In this document: in pieces, positions 7,894-17,800 of the stretch
Numbering within the stretch: the stretch's first letter is position 1
How the letters are laid out: each line of letters starts with the position of its first letter
Source of the DNA: Hydrocarboniphaga sp.
GTDB taxonomy: Bacteria > Pseudomonadota > Gammaproteobacteria > Nevskiales > Nevskiaceae
Direction of reading: 5' to 3'
NCBI RefSeq assembly: GCF_028291725.1
Contig: NZ_JAQGNT010000095.1
Span: 89,001-153,000 of the forward strand
DNA: 64,000 bases
Notes under the pieces: generated by a model
The model's input: the letters and a program-made list of their open reading frames with translations, nothing else
What the model was told of the DNA's origin: nothing
Database searches by the model: none
Position numbers and translations under genes: made by a program

Positions 7894-9294
7894 ATGAAGC
7901 AGCTAATAGTCTCGAACGGAAAATGGATCGGCAGCCTGCTGCTGGGATGCCTGCTGGCGTCGGGCATCGCCCACGCGGCGGCTACGGCAGCACCTACTTC
8001 GGTGGCTATCGCGATACCCGCGGATCGCGTGATCCAGGTCGAGGCCGGCACGCACAAGCTGGTGCGCGAGAACGCGACGATCCGCAGAGTCGCGGTCGGC
8101 GAGCCGACGATCGCCGACGTCAACGTCATCAACGGACGCGAGCTTCTGGTCAGCGGCAAGAAGATCGGCATCACCAGCCTGATCGTCTGGACCGGCGCCG
8201 CGCCCACGGAATACCGGATTCGGGTCGGTGCGGTGAAAGACCCGATGCAGCCCTCGGCATCCGATCCGGAACTGGCCGACGCGCGTGTCGAGAAAGGCTA
8301 TAGCCTTGAAGGCAGCATGCCGAACCTGATCGCGCATCGCCGCGCCAGCCTCGGTGCCGCCAACGGCAAGGACCCGATCACCGATACCAGCAGTGTCGAT
8401 CTAGATACCCAGGTGATGACCCAGATCAAGATCGCCGAGATCAACCGCTCTACCGCGCAGCGCTATGGCGTCAACTTCTTCAAGAACATCGCCAATACCA
8501 CGGCAGGCATCTCAGGTCCCGGTGGACTCAGCGGTATCGAGGTGAACCCGACGACGGACAGAAATCAGATCGTTCTCCAGAGCGGCTCCGGCTTCGTCCC
8601 GCTGCAGGATGCGTTCAGTCTGGTCTTCGGCAGTGCCACCAATGGCCTGCTGGGCGTGCTCAGCGTGCTTGAGGGCAAGGGCATGGCGCGTGTACTCGCC
8701 GAACCCAGCCTGACCGCGATGAGCGGCCAGACCGCGAGTTTTCTGGCCGGTGGCGAATTCCCGATACCGGTTGCGCAGGGCGGTGGCAGCGGCAATGCGT
8801 CGATCACGATCACCTACAAGGAGTTCGGTATCCGCGTGAATCTGACGCCGACCGTGCTGTCGCGTGATCGCATCTCGCTGAAGGTCGCGCCCGAAGTCAG
8901 CGATCTCGACTACACCGCCGCGGTATCGATCAACGGCATCTCGGTGCCGGCGCTGAAAGTGCGCCGCACCGACACGACGGTCGAACTCGGCGATGGCGAG
9001 AGCTTCGTGATCTCGGGCCTGGTCAGTACCAGCCTGGTACAGAATGTCGACAAGGTGCCATGGCTCGGCGACGTGCCGGTGCTCGGCGCCTTCTTCAAGA
9101 GCGCCTCGGTCGACCGTAGCAGCCGCGAACTGATCATGATCGTCACGCCGCATCTGGTGCGTCCGCTGGCCCGCGAGGCCCGCCTGCCACCGCTGCCGGG
9201 TGCTGCCTACGACAAGACGCAGCCCAGCTACGGCCGCCTGGTGTTGGAGGAGACTGGCGATTTCAAGCCCTCCGACTACGGATTTGGCCGTTAG
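7894..9294 (+). CDS. cpaC: Tad pilus outer-membrane secretin CpaC/RcpA
   Basis: 466 residues from the ATG at 7894; a GTG at 7882, four bases after GGTGA, is an alternative. A signal peptide (MKQLIVSNGKWIGSLLLGCL and on, ending IAHAAA) leads to an N-terminal pilus domain (IQVEAGTHKLVRENATIRRVAVGEPTIADV is its core) and then the secretin domain (about 210-450), with VLAEPSLTAMSGQTASFLAGGEFPIPV and VPWLGDVPVLGAFFKS. It forms the outer-membrane channel of the Tad machine. Its place after cpaB and before tadZ is the standard order. Confidence 0.92.
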   Translation: MKQLIVSNGKWIGSLLLGCLLASGIAHAAATAAPTSVAIAIPADRVIQVEAGTHKLVRENATIRRVAVGEPTIADVNVINGRELLVSGKKIGITSLIVWTGAAPTEYRIRVGAVKDPMQPSASDPELADARVEKGYSLEGSMPNLIAHRRASLGAANGKDPITDTSSVDLDTQVMTQIKIAEINRSTAQRYGVNFFKNIANTTAGISGPGGLSGIEVNPTTDRNQIVLQSGSGFVPLQDAFSLVFGSATNGLLGVLSVLEGKGMARVLAEPSLTAMSGQTASFLAGGEFPIPVAQGGGSGNASITITYKEFGIRVNLTPTVLSRDRISLKVAPEVSDLDYTAAVSINGISVPALKVRRTDTTVELGDGESFVISGLVSTSLVQNVDKVPWLGDVPVLGAFFKSASVDRSSRELIMIVTPHLVRPLAREARLPPLPGAAYDKTQPSYGRLVLEETGDFKPSDYGFGR

Positions 9295-9377
9295 CGGTCG
9301 CTTGAAGCCTCGATCGTTCAGCCGCCCATTCAACTGATACTCCCGTACTCACCTCCGCAGATAGACGGATAACAAGA

Positions 9378-10577
9378 GTGAAGACCCAGGCCTTTGTGGT
9401 AGCGGACGATCCGGTTTACGCGAACTGGTTGCAGACGGCTGTCAGCACGGCGGAATTTTCGCTGGTAAGGCCGATCGATACCGAAGATCTGCTGAGCCGG
9501 CTCGAATTCAGCGGTCGGCCCGAACTGCTGTTCATCGAGTTTCATCCCGACAATGCCGAGCAGCGCGCGGCGATGGTCGAGAGCGTGGTCGAGCGCTTCC
9601 CGGACCTGATCCTGGTGGGCCTGGGTGTCGACAACAACCCGGCACTGGTGCTGGCGGCGATGCGCGCTGGCGCGCGTGATTTCTTCGTGCTGCGCCGCGA
9701 CGAGGCCAACATCGCCGCACTGGTCGGCAAGCTTCTGCTGCGGCGTACCGCCGGCGCCACGCCGAGCGCGCGCGGCAAGCAGGGCGTGCTCGCGGCGGTG
9801 CTGTCCGCGCATCCCAACGACGGCATCGCCTTCCTCGCCGAGCACCTCGCCTATGCCTGCCAGGAGCGCCTGCGGCTGAAGGAGCGCGTGCTGTTGCTGG
9901 ACCTGGCGACGCCGGCCGGTGCGACTTCGGTGTTCCTGAACCTGAGCCCGACTTATGGCGTGCTCGATGCGATTAACGACGTGCATCGCTGCGATGCGAC
10001 GCTGGTCGAAACCGCGTTCCCGAAACATGAGAGCGGCCTGTACGTGCTGAGCCTGCCGGAAGAACTGCTGGGCCGGCCTCAGATCGACTCCGATCCCCTG
10101 CTGCGTTTGATCAGCGTGTTGCGCGGCCTGTTCGCGTGCACCGTGCTGGCGATCGACGGCTTCACCTCGATCGATGTGCTGCGCGCCGTGCTGGCGCAGG
10201 CCGATCGCTCGCTGCTGGTTACCGATCAGTCGATCCTGAAGTCGCGGCACAACAAGTACCTGCTGCGCGCGCTGCGTGGCGAAGACGCGCCGATGGACCG
10301 CGTCGGCCTGATCATCGACAACTACCGCCATCGTCTCGGGCTGGAGCCCGAGAGCCTTGCCGAACTGCTGGGCCTGCCGCTGCTGGCGACGCTGGGCGCC
10401 AACGCGCAGGCGCGTATCCAGGCGATGAATTCCGGCGAGACCCTGTTCAAATCCAGCCCCAAGGATCCGTACGTGCTCGAGATGCGCCGTCTCGCCTCGG
10501 CGCTGGTGGCCGGGCAGCCGGTCGAGGCGAGCGAACCGACCGTGGCCAAGAGCCTGCTCGGCCGTCTGTTCCGCTAG
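9378..10577 (+). CDS. tadZ: TadZ/CpaE-like pilus localisation protein with a degenerate ATPase site
   Basis: 399 residues from a GTG at 9378. There is an N-terminal receiver-like part (about 1-115, FIEFHPDNAEQRAAMVESVV and AAMRAGARDFFVLRRDE), then a ParA/MinD-like fold (about 130-380). The deviant Walker A (KGGVGxT) expected near residue 145 is missing; SAHPNDGIAFLAEHLA stands there instead. The Walker A' region reads VLLLDLATPAG. Family knowledge: TadZ places the Tad machine at the pole, and some members have weak or lost nucleotide binding. It sits between the secretin and the TadA ATPase, as usual. Confidence 0.83.
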   Translation: MKTQAFVVADDPVYANWLQTAVSTAEFSLVRPIDTEDLLSRLEFSGRPELLFIEFHPDNAEQRAAMVESVVERFPDLILVGLGVDNNPALVLAAMRAGARDFFVLRRDEANIAALVGKLLLRRTAGATPSARGKQGVLAAVLSAHPNDGIAFLAEHLAYACQERLRLKERVLLLDLATPAGATSVFLNLSPTYGVLDAINDVHRCDATLVETAFPKHESGLYVLSLPEELLGRPQIDSDPLLRLISVLRGLFACTVLAIDGFTSIDVLRAVLAQADRSLLVTDQSILKSRHNKYLLRALRGEDAPMDRVGLIIDNYRHRLGLEPESLAELLGLPLLATLGANAQARIQAMNSGETLFKSSPKDPYVLEMRRLASALVAGQPVEASEPTVAKSLLGRLFR

Positions 10578-10595
10578 CGGCCGATCGAACTCCGC

Positions 10596-11816
10596 ATGAG
10601 CGCCCCCCACGACCAGATGATGCGGTTCCGGCTGACGGACCAGTATCAGCAGCTGAAAAGCGCGCTGCATCGGCATCTGATCAGCCTGATCGAAGATCGC
10701 AATCTCGAAATCGATCTGTGGGAGCCGCTGCGCGTCGAGCGTTTCGTATCCGAGCAGGTCAAGCTGTACGTGATGCAGCAGCGGCTGCCGGTCAATCAGC
10801 GCGAGACCGAGGCGCTGGCCACCGACGCTCGCGACGAGTTGATGGGCTACGGCCCGATCCAGGGCCTGGTCGACGACGACAGCGTCAACGACATCGTCGT
10901 CAACGGCCCGAACAAGGTCTTCATCGAGCGGGCCGGCAAGCTGTCGGTCGCGCCGGTGCGCTTCGTCAACGACGCGCACGTGCTGCGCGTGATCCAGCGC
11001 ATCCTCGCGCCGATCGGCCGCCGCGTCGACGAGTCCACGCCGATGGTCGATGCGCGGCTTGCCGACGGTTCGCGCGTCAACGCGATCGTGCCGCCGATCG
11101 CGCTCGACGGCCCCTGCCTGTCGATACGCAAATTCCGCCGCCAGCCGCTGACCGGCGCCGATCTGGTGAAGTCCGACACGCTGTCGCAGGCCGAGCTCGA
11201 CTACCTGCACGAGCGTGTGCGCAAGCGCGCCAACCTGATCATCGTTGGCGGCACCGGCTCGGGAAAGACCACGTTTCTGAACCTGCTGTCGCGGTGGATA
11301 CCGGTGACCGAGCGTGTCATCACGGTAGAAGACGCGGCCGAACTGCGGCTCGAGCACGACCACGTCGTGCGCCTGGAAACGCGCCCGCCGAATCTCGAAG
11401 GGCAGCGCGCGGTGACGGCGCGTGATCTGGTGCGCAACGCGCTGCGCATGCGCCCCGACCGGATCATCGTCGGCGAGGTCCGTGGAGACGAGGTGATGGA
11501 CATGCTGCAGGCAATGAACACCGGCCACGACGGCTCGATGACCACGCTGCACGCCAACGCGCCGAAAGAGGCCGTGCACCGTCTCGAGCTGCTGGCGGGC
11601 TTTGCCGGTTATGCCGGCAGCGAAGCCAATTTTCGAGCGCAAGTCGCCTCGGCGGTGAACCTGTTCGTCCATGTCAGCCGCCTGGTAACCGGCGCGCGCA
11701 AAGTCATGTCGATCACCGAGGTCTACAGCGACGGCACCGAGGCGCTGCTGCTGCGCGACCTGTTCCGTTACGACATCGATACCGAACAGCATCTCGACCT
11801 GAGGGCCGCAACATGA
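10596..11816 (+). CDS. tadA: Tad pilus assembly ATPase TadA/CpaF
   Basis: 406 residues. It is a type II/IV secretion ATPase with Walker [10 protein letters not shown] (about 218-226), Asp box (VEDAAELRL), Walker B region ([12 protein letters not shown]) and His box ([12 protein letters not shown]). It has the N-terminal helical part typical of CpaF ([23 protein letters not shown]). It powers pilus assembly from the cytoplasmic face and works with TadB and TadC. Its last bases overlap tadB by four (ATGA), implying translational coupling. Confidence 0.95.
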   Translation: MSAPHDQMMRFRLTDQYQQLKSALHRHLISLIEDRNLEIDLWEPLRVERFVSEQVKLYVMQQRLPVNQRETEALATDARDELMGYGPIQGLVDDDSVNDIVVNGPNKVFIERAGKLSVAPVRFVNDAHVLRVIQRILAPIGRRVDESTPMVDARLADGSRVNAIVPPIALDGPCLSIRKFRRQPLTGADLVKSDTLSQAELDYLHERVRKRANLIIVGGTGSGKTTFLNLLSRWIPVTERVITVEDAAELRLEHDHVVRLETRPPNLEGQRAVTARDLVRNALRMRPDRIIVGEVRGDEVMDMLQAMNTGHDGSMTTLHANAPKEAVHRLELLAGFAGYAGSEANFRAQVASAVNLFVHVSRLVTGARKVMSITEVYSDGTEALLLRDLFRYDIDTEQHLDLRAAT

Positions 11817-12733
11817 TTTTCAGCATTCTCAGCGTCGCGATTCTGCTGGTGTTTGCCGGCGCCATCTACCTGTTCGTCTACGCCGCTCGGCGCGCCCGAT
11901 CCGAAGACGTGCTGCTGCGTCTGCGTGCCGGTGATGACGAGGCCGCTGCGACGGTCGTTACCGAAGGCCAGATCTATAACCCGATCGTGCGCGCGGTCTG
12001 TCACCTGTTATGGCGCGCGGGTTCGCAGGCCAAAGCGGCGCAGGTCGCGACGAGCCTGATGGTGCTGGTCGCTCTGGTGCCGCTGACGCTGCTGATTTTT
12101 GGCTGGCTGCAGGGCGCCGTCATCATTTTCTTCGCCGGACTGATGGGCTGGTTCGTGCTCAATCGCCGTGCGGCGAGCCGCCGCGCCCGGATCGTCGAGC
12201 AGCTGCCGGCCTATCTGGAAGCCGCGATGCGCGTGCTGGCCGCCGGCAATACGCTGGAAGAGGCGATTGCGTCGGCTGCCCGTGAAGCCCAGGACCCGCT
12301 GCGTTCGTTGTTCATATCGGTCGCCCGGCAGGTGCGCCTGGGTGCGCCGGTCGATACGGTGCTCGCGGAGGCGGCCGAGATCCATCAGATCCGCGATCTG
12401 CGCGTGCTGGCGCTGGCCGCGAACATCAATCGCAAATACGGCGGTACGCTACGCAACGTCTTCCGCAGCCTGATCCAGGCGATCCGCATGCGTGAAGCCG
12501 CCGCGCGCGAATTGCGCGCCTTGACGGCCGAGACGCGGTTCTCCGCATTCGTGCTGGCGGCGATTCCGATCGCGGTATCCGCCTTCATCTTTTTTCGCAA
12601 CCGGGCCTACTACGTTGACATCCTGGCTACCCCCAGCGGCAAGACCGTGCTGATCTCGGCGGTCGTTTTGCAGTTGCTCGGCATGTTGGTGATCTGGCGA
12701 ATGATGCAGGCCGCATCGGATACCGAAGCATGA
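11813..12733 (+). CDS. tadB: Tad pilus inner-membrane platform protein TadB
   Basis: 306 residues. It has a T2SSF (GspF-like) domain with membrane helices at about 3-27, 82-115 and two near the C-terminus (FSAFVLAAIPIAVSAFIFF and VLISAVVLQLLGMLVIW). The cytoplasmic core includes EQLPAYLEAAMRVLAAGNTLEEAI. It pairs with TadC as the membrane platform on which TadA acts. Four-base ATGA overlaps on both sides tie it to tadA and tadC. Confidence 0.9.
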   Translation: MIFSILSVAILLVFAGAIYLFVYAARRARSEDVLLRLRAGDDEAAATVVTEGQIYNPIVRAVCHLLWRAGSQAKAAQVATSLMVLVALVPLTLLIFGWLQGAVIIFFAGLMGWFVLNRRAASRRARIVEQLPAYLEAAMRVLAAGNTLEEAIASAAREAQDPLRSLFISVARQVRLGAPVDTVLAEAAEIHQIRDLRVLALAANINRKYGGTLRNVFRSLIQAIRMREAAARELRALTAETRFSAFVLAAIPIAVSAFIFFRNRAYYVDILATPSGKTVLISAVVLQLLGMLVIWRMMQAASDTEA

Positions 12734-13671
12734 GTCCGAACATTTTCGCGATGCTGGTTTCTTTGACGCTGGTGTTTGCGGCACTGACGCTGGGCGCTCT
12801 GGTCTGGTGGGCGGTCAGCGCTTCCCAGAACCGCCGTGTACAGCGCCGCCTGTTGCCCGAAGCTGCGGCCGCGAACGATTTCGATATCGGCACCCGCAAC
12901 CCCGTCCTGCAGGGTATCGCGAGCCGCGGCAAGGCGATCGAGAACGTGCTCGATAGCGAGGGCAAGAGCACCAAGCTGATGATACAGGCCGGCTGGCGCA
13001 GTGCCACCAGCCGCCTGGTTTTCTATGTGCTGCAGGGGCTGACGCCGATCCTGCTGCTGATCGGTGTCGGCGCGCTGTGGCCGTTGGCGCCGGAACGGCT
13101 CACCGCCAAGCCGATGATGCTGCCGCTTGCGGCGTTGGCCGCGCTGATGCTCGGGCTGTTGTTGCCCTCGATGATACGGAGTCGTCGGGCCCGGGCGCGT
13201 CAGCAGCGACTGCGCAACGAAGTACCACTGTTCATCCACACGCTGGTGCTGCTGTTCGAGTCGGGTCTGTCGACGCGCCAGGCGTTCTCCAGCCTGGTGC
13301 GCGAAGGCCGCGGCGTGCTGCGCGAACTGGGCACCGAAGTCGAAGTGTTGTTGCGCCAGCTCGAAGCCGGCGCCGACATGGCCGACGCACTGACCAAGCT
13401 GTCCGATACGCTGGAAGTCGCCGATCTCAGTACCGTGCTGCTGTTGCTGCGCCAGGTCGATCGCTACGGCGGCGAGATCAAGGAGCCGCTGCTCGATACC
13501 TTGCAGGTCATCGAGGATCGCCGCGAAATGGATCTGCGCGAGAAAGTGAACCTGATCTCCGGCCGCATGACCGTGGTCATGGTGCTGTTCTTCTTCCCGG
13601 CGCTGATCATCTTCGTCGCCGGCCCGTCGTGGGTCTCGTTGATCGGGGCGCTTTCGGGAATGGGCAAGTGA
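12730..13671 (+). CDS. tadC: Tad pilus inner-membrane platform protein TadC
   Basis: 313 residues. It is a second T2SSF-domain protein, with helices at about 5-27, 95-150 (two) and 282-305. The core carries NEVPLFIHTLVLLFESGLST, followed by RQAFSSL, and the conserved DLREKVNLISGRMTVVMVLFFFPALII. It overlaps tadB by four bases at its start and tadD by four bases (GTGA) at its end. It is the TadB partner in the membrane platform. Confidence 0.9.
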   Translation: MSPNIFAMLVSLTLVFAALTLGALVWWAVSASQNRRVQRRLLPEAAAANDFDIGTRNPVLQGIASRGKAIENVLDSEGKSTKLMIQAGWRSATSRLVFYVLQGLTPILLLIGVGALWPLAPERLTAKPMMLPLAALAALMLGLLLPSMIRSRRARARQQRLRNEVPLFIHTLVLLFESGLSTRQAFSSLVREGRGVLRELGTEVEVLLRQLEAGADMADALTKLSDTLEVADLSTVLLLLRQVDRYGGEIKEPLLDTLQVIEDRREMDLREKVNLISGRMTVVMVLFFFPALIIFVAGPSWVSLIGALSGMGK

Positions 13672-14384
13672 ATTCGCGGGCCGCCGGTGTTTGCGTGCTG
13701 GCTGCATCACTGCTGCTCGCCGCCTGCGGCTCGACCCGTTCGGTCGAGCGCCAGCTCGACACTGGCGAGCCGCTGCCGCAGCCGAACGCGGCCGAAGACC
13801 GGCGGATTCATCTGGATCTGATCCGGCGCATGATCGACCAGGACCAGAACTACGCGGCGCTGGCGCATATCCAGGCGCAGCAGCGCGGCGGCAACAGCGA
13901 CGAGCTGCGCCTGCTCGAGGCCGATGTGCGGCGCAAGCTGGGCCAGCTCGCGGCCGCGCAGCAGCTGTATCAGGCGCTGCTGACCACGCCGTTCGCGGCG
14001 CAGGCCTATCACGGTCTTGGGCTGATCACGGCGACGCGCGACCCGGCCCAGTCGCTGGCCTATTTGCGCCGTGCGGTACTGCTGGCGCCGACCGATGTCG
14101 AGCTGCGCAACGACCTGGGCTATGCGCTGATGCTGGCGCGGCGTTATCCCGAGGCGCTGCCGGAGCTGTCGACCGCGGTAGAGCTGGGGCCGAACAATGA
14201 AAAGAGCCGCAACAATCTGGTGATCCTGATGATCCTGATGCGCGATGAACGCTCGGTACAGCGGATCGTGCGCCAGTCCAATGTCGATGCGGGCACGCTC
14301 GCCGATCTGCGCAAGCAGGCACAAAACATGGCAACCGCACCGCGCCCCGCGGTCCCTGCACCCAAGCCCAGCGGCGCTGGATAA
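13668..14384 (+). CDS. tadD: TadD-like TPR lipoprotein
   Basis: 238 residues from a GTG at 13668 that overlaps the tadC stop (GTGA). The N-terminus is a lipoprotein signal with lipobox LLAAC (Cys at about residue 19). Three to four tetratricopeptide repeats follow (AYHGLGLITATRDPAQSLAYLR and DLGYALMLARRYPEALPEL are clear ones). Family knowledge: TadD proteins are outer-membrane-anchored TPR proteins needed for secretin or pilus biogenesis. Confidence 0.85.
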   Translation: MNSRAAGVCVLAASLLLAACGSTRSVERQLDTGEPLPQPNAAEDRRIHLDLIRRMIDQDQNYAALAHIQAQQRGGNSDELRLLEADVRRKLGQLAAAQQLYQALLTTPFAAQAYHGLGLITATRDPAQSLAYLRRAVLLAPTDVELRNDLGYALMLARRYPEALPELSTAVELGPNNEKSRNNLVILMILMRDERSVQRIVRQSNVDAGTLADLRKQAQNMATAPRPAVPAPKPSGAG

Positions 14385-14405
14385 ACGATGAAGATGGAGA
14401 CGACG

Positions 14406-14708
14406 ATGAAGACGAACACGCTGCCGATGTGGGCTGCGGTATCCCTGGCGATGCTGGCGCTGTCGCTGCCGGTCTGCAGCTGGGCGCAGCAGGCCGCGCC
14501 CACTGATGAAACCGAGGAATTTGGCGCGCAGACTCGCGCCTGGGTCGATCTGCAGGCAAGCAACAACGCGGCCATGGGCGCAGCACGGCCGATGCCGGGC
14601 GAGGTCGCCGACCAGGTTTTCAGCCGCTACCTGAAGAGCTTCACGCACCCGATCCCCGAGTATTTCGAGCGCGACAAGTTCGTCCAGGGCAGCGGTGGCT
14701 CGCAGTAA
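14406..14708 (+). CDS. DUF3613-type small exported protein at the end of the Tad operon
   Basis: 100 residues from the ATG at 14406, which has GGAG six bases upstream; an ATG at 14388 is possible. A signal peptide (MWAAVSLAMLALSLPVCSWAQ region) precedes an about 70-residue mature chain with FGAQTRAWVDLQASNNAAM and MPGEVADQVFSRYLKSF, a pattern I associate with DUF3613 proteins that follow Tad genes. Function unknown. It is the last gene of the Tad operon, 97 bases before the next coding region. Confidence 0.7.
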   Translation: MKTNTLPMWAAVSLAMLALSLPVCSWAQQAAPTDETEEFGAQTRAWVDLQASNNAAMGAARPMPGEVADQVFSRYLKSFTHPIPEYFERDKFVQGSGGSQ

Positions 14709-14805
14709 GCGCAGGAGTGCGGAAATCACCGCGGCCTGCGCTAGCTGATCGCAGGCTCGTTGGTTATGCGGGCCGTGCTGGCCGGCAGCGGGTTTCAGGG
14801 TAAGC

Positions 14806-17800
14806 ATGGCAAGACGCGCGCTGCCTTCGTGGGCTCCGCTGGCGGCCGGCATGACCACCTCGGTTTTGCTGGCAGTACTCGGTATCTGGCAGATCGCGGC
14901 GTCTTATCAGCTGGCGATCGCGATGAAGAGCGATCGTGCAGTCGACCGCATCGCATCGGTGCTCGACCAGGCCTACGCCACCGGCGATCCCGGTGAACTT
15001 CAGCGGGCCACCAGTGGCCTGATCACGGACGGCGACCTCGGCCTGACGTATCTGGCGGTCACCAGTCCCCAGGGCCGGGTGCTGGCGGTCGATGGCCGTT
15101 ACGAAAGCTGGCATGTGTCATGGTTGCCGCCATGGTGCGCGCGCGCGATGCGCAGGCTCGCGTATCGCTGGACCGGCCGGTTTCAGCAGGCCTCGCTGCG
15201 TGCTCCCGGCAGTGGCTTCGGCGAAATCCATTTCATGATCACGCCGAGTGTCGGTAGCGCTGTGCACGAGGCCGCTGTGCAGCGGCTCTGGATCGGCGGC
15301 ATGCTGGCGCTGGCTCTGGCGGTGTTTGCCGGCTGGTCCGCGCGGCTGTCGCTGCGGCGGGTTTTGCCACCATCGACGGCATGGATGCAGAGACTCGATC
15401 CCGACTATCGGCCGCAGCATCCGCTCTCGGCCAACGACATCGAGGAGCGGGTGATAGAGAACGTGCATCTACGTGCCGGCAGCCTGTTCGACGAGGTCGC
15501 GCGCGGCGTCGTCATCGTCGATCGCGATTCGGGTATCCGCCATTTGAACACCACGGCCGAAAAGCTTACCGGCTGGTCGCTCGCGGACGTACGGGGGCGC
15601 CTGGTCTATTCGGTGTTCCATCCGGTGGACGAGCGCCACTCACCGTTGCTGACGCCGGTCGAGATCTGCATGCGTGACAACCGGGCATCGCCGGCGACCG
15701 AGATGCGCTTGCGCGGCCGTGACGGCACGCAATATCCGGTGGAAGTGATGGCGATGCCGCTGCGCAAGCCCAACGGCAGTATCGACGGCGCGATCATGCT
15801 GTTCCACGATATCTCCGAGCGCGAGGGCCGAGCCGAGCAATTGCGACGTCAGGCGCGCTTGTCGCAGGGTGTGATCGATCATCTGGTCGAAGGCGTGCTG
15901 ACCACCGACCCGGCCGGCGTGATCCGCTTCGCCAATGCACGAGCCCTGCGCATGTTCGGCTATGCGCGCGAGGATCTTGACGGCGTCACCGTGACCAAGC
16001 TGATGCCGGTTCCGTTTCTGAACTCGTCCTCGGTGCAGCTGACCGACTACATCGCGTCCGAGCGCTCGGCAGGTTTGCCAAAAGTGGTCGGCTGGCGGCG
16101 CGACGCGACCACGTTCCCGGTCGAGCTGGTGGTGCAGACGATGACTATCGATCACAGCCAGGGCCTGCTGATGATCGTGCGCGACATCACCGAACGCTTA
16201 CGTTCGGAAAACCTCGCTCAGCGCCTCGGCCGCCTGCTCGACGCGGCGACCGAGGAGGTCTACATCTTCGACGCCGCTTCGCTGTTCTTTGTCGAAGTGA
16301 ACCGCGGCGCGCGCCGCAATCTCGGCTATCACCCCAGCGAGATGACAAAAATGACGCCGCTGTCGATCAGTATCGACCTGGATACCGAAACCTTCCTGAA
16401 TTACCTGGCGCGGCTGCGCAGCGGCGAAGCCGAGCACCTCAGCTATCGCTGCAAGCATCGCCGCGCCGACGGCAGCACCTACCCGGTGGAAGTGCGGCTC
16501 AATTTCTCGCGCGAGGAAGAGCCGCCGGTGTTCATGGCGATCGCGGTCGACATCACCGAGCGCGAGCTGGCCGAGCAGCGTCTGCGTTTCCTCGCGCACC
16601 ACGACGTGCTGACCGGCTTGCCGAACCGCGCGACGCTGCAGGATCGCCTGAGCCAGGCGATGCTCGCCTCCAGGCGCAGCAATCGCCAGGTTGGTGTGCT
16701 GTTCATGGACGTCGATCGCTTCAAGGGCTTCAACGATACCTACGGTCACGAAGTCGGCGATGCGGTCTTGAAGCAGGTTGCATCGAGGTTGTCCGCACTG
16801 CTGCGCGCCAGCGACACCGTCGCGAGGTTCGGCGGCGACGAGTTCGTCGTAGTCGCCTCCGGCCTGCGTGCGGAAGGCGACGCGATCGCACTGGCGAAGA
16901 AAATCCAGCGCGCCTTCGATGCGCCGCTCGAGTTGCCCGAACAGCATCTGCAGGTGAGCCTGAGCATCGGCATCGCGATCTGTCCGGTCGACGAGAGCGA
17001 TGCCGACAACCTGCTGCACCACGCCGATCTGGCGATGTACGAGGCCAAGCATGCCGGCCTGGGGCAGTTTCGTGTGCATCAGGTCGATCTGTCGCCGGAT
17101 CGTCGCCGGCGCATCGAACTCGAACGCGGCATCCAGGCCGCGCTCGCGTTGCAGCAGTTCCAGCTGCAACTGTCGCCGGCGATCGATGCCGGCAGCGGCG
17201 CGCTGCGCACGCTGGTCGCGATGTTCTGGTGGCAACACCCCGAGTTCGGCCGCGTCGAGACGGCAGAGGCGATGGCCAGCGCGCGCCGCGCCGGCCTGCA
17301 ATCCGAACTCGAACTCTGGCGACTTTCCGGCGTTGGAGCCTTGCTCGAATCCGGGCGCGATCGGCTGCCGTTATCGAGCGTCGTGGTGCCGATTTCGGCC
17401 GCGCTGCTGCGCCACCCGGACTTTGCGGCGCAGATCGCTCAGCTGGTGCAACGGCATCAGCTGCAGCCGGGGCGCTTGATCATCGCCGCCGACGCGGAGA
17501 GCCTGCGCGAAGCCAGAGCCTCGGCGCAAGAGATGCTGCACCGGTTTTATGCCGCCGGACTCAGGCTAGCCTTGCACGATCGTGCCGGGGCTCTGATCGC
17601 CGCGATGAGCCGCGGCGGTCTGCCACCGATCGATCTGATCCTGCTCGACGCCCAGGAACACGACGGTAATATCGCCAACATGCCGCATATCGAAACCGTG
17701 AAGCGTGCGTTGCAGCTGGCGCGCGATAGCGAGCTGCCGGTCGTGGCCACCGGCGTCGACTCGGCTGAGACTGCGGCCTGGCTGGCGCAGGAGACCGGCG

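Noticed and set aside
9330..11792. 820-codon open frame on the minus strand across tadZ and tadA
   Set aside because: It runs antisense to two well-supported genes and has a His/Gln/Arg-rich low-complexity composition typical of antisense frames in GC-rich DNA.
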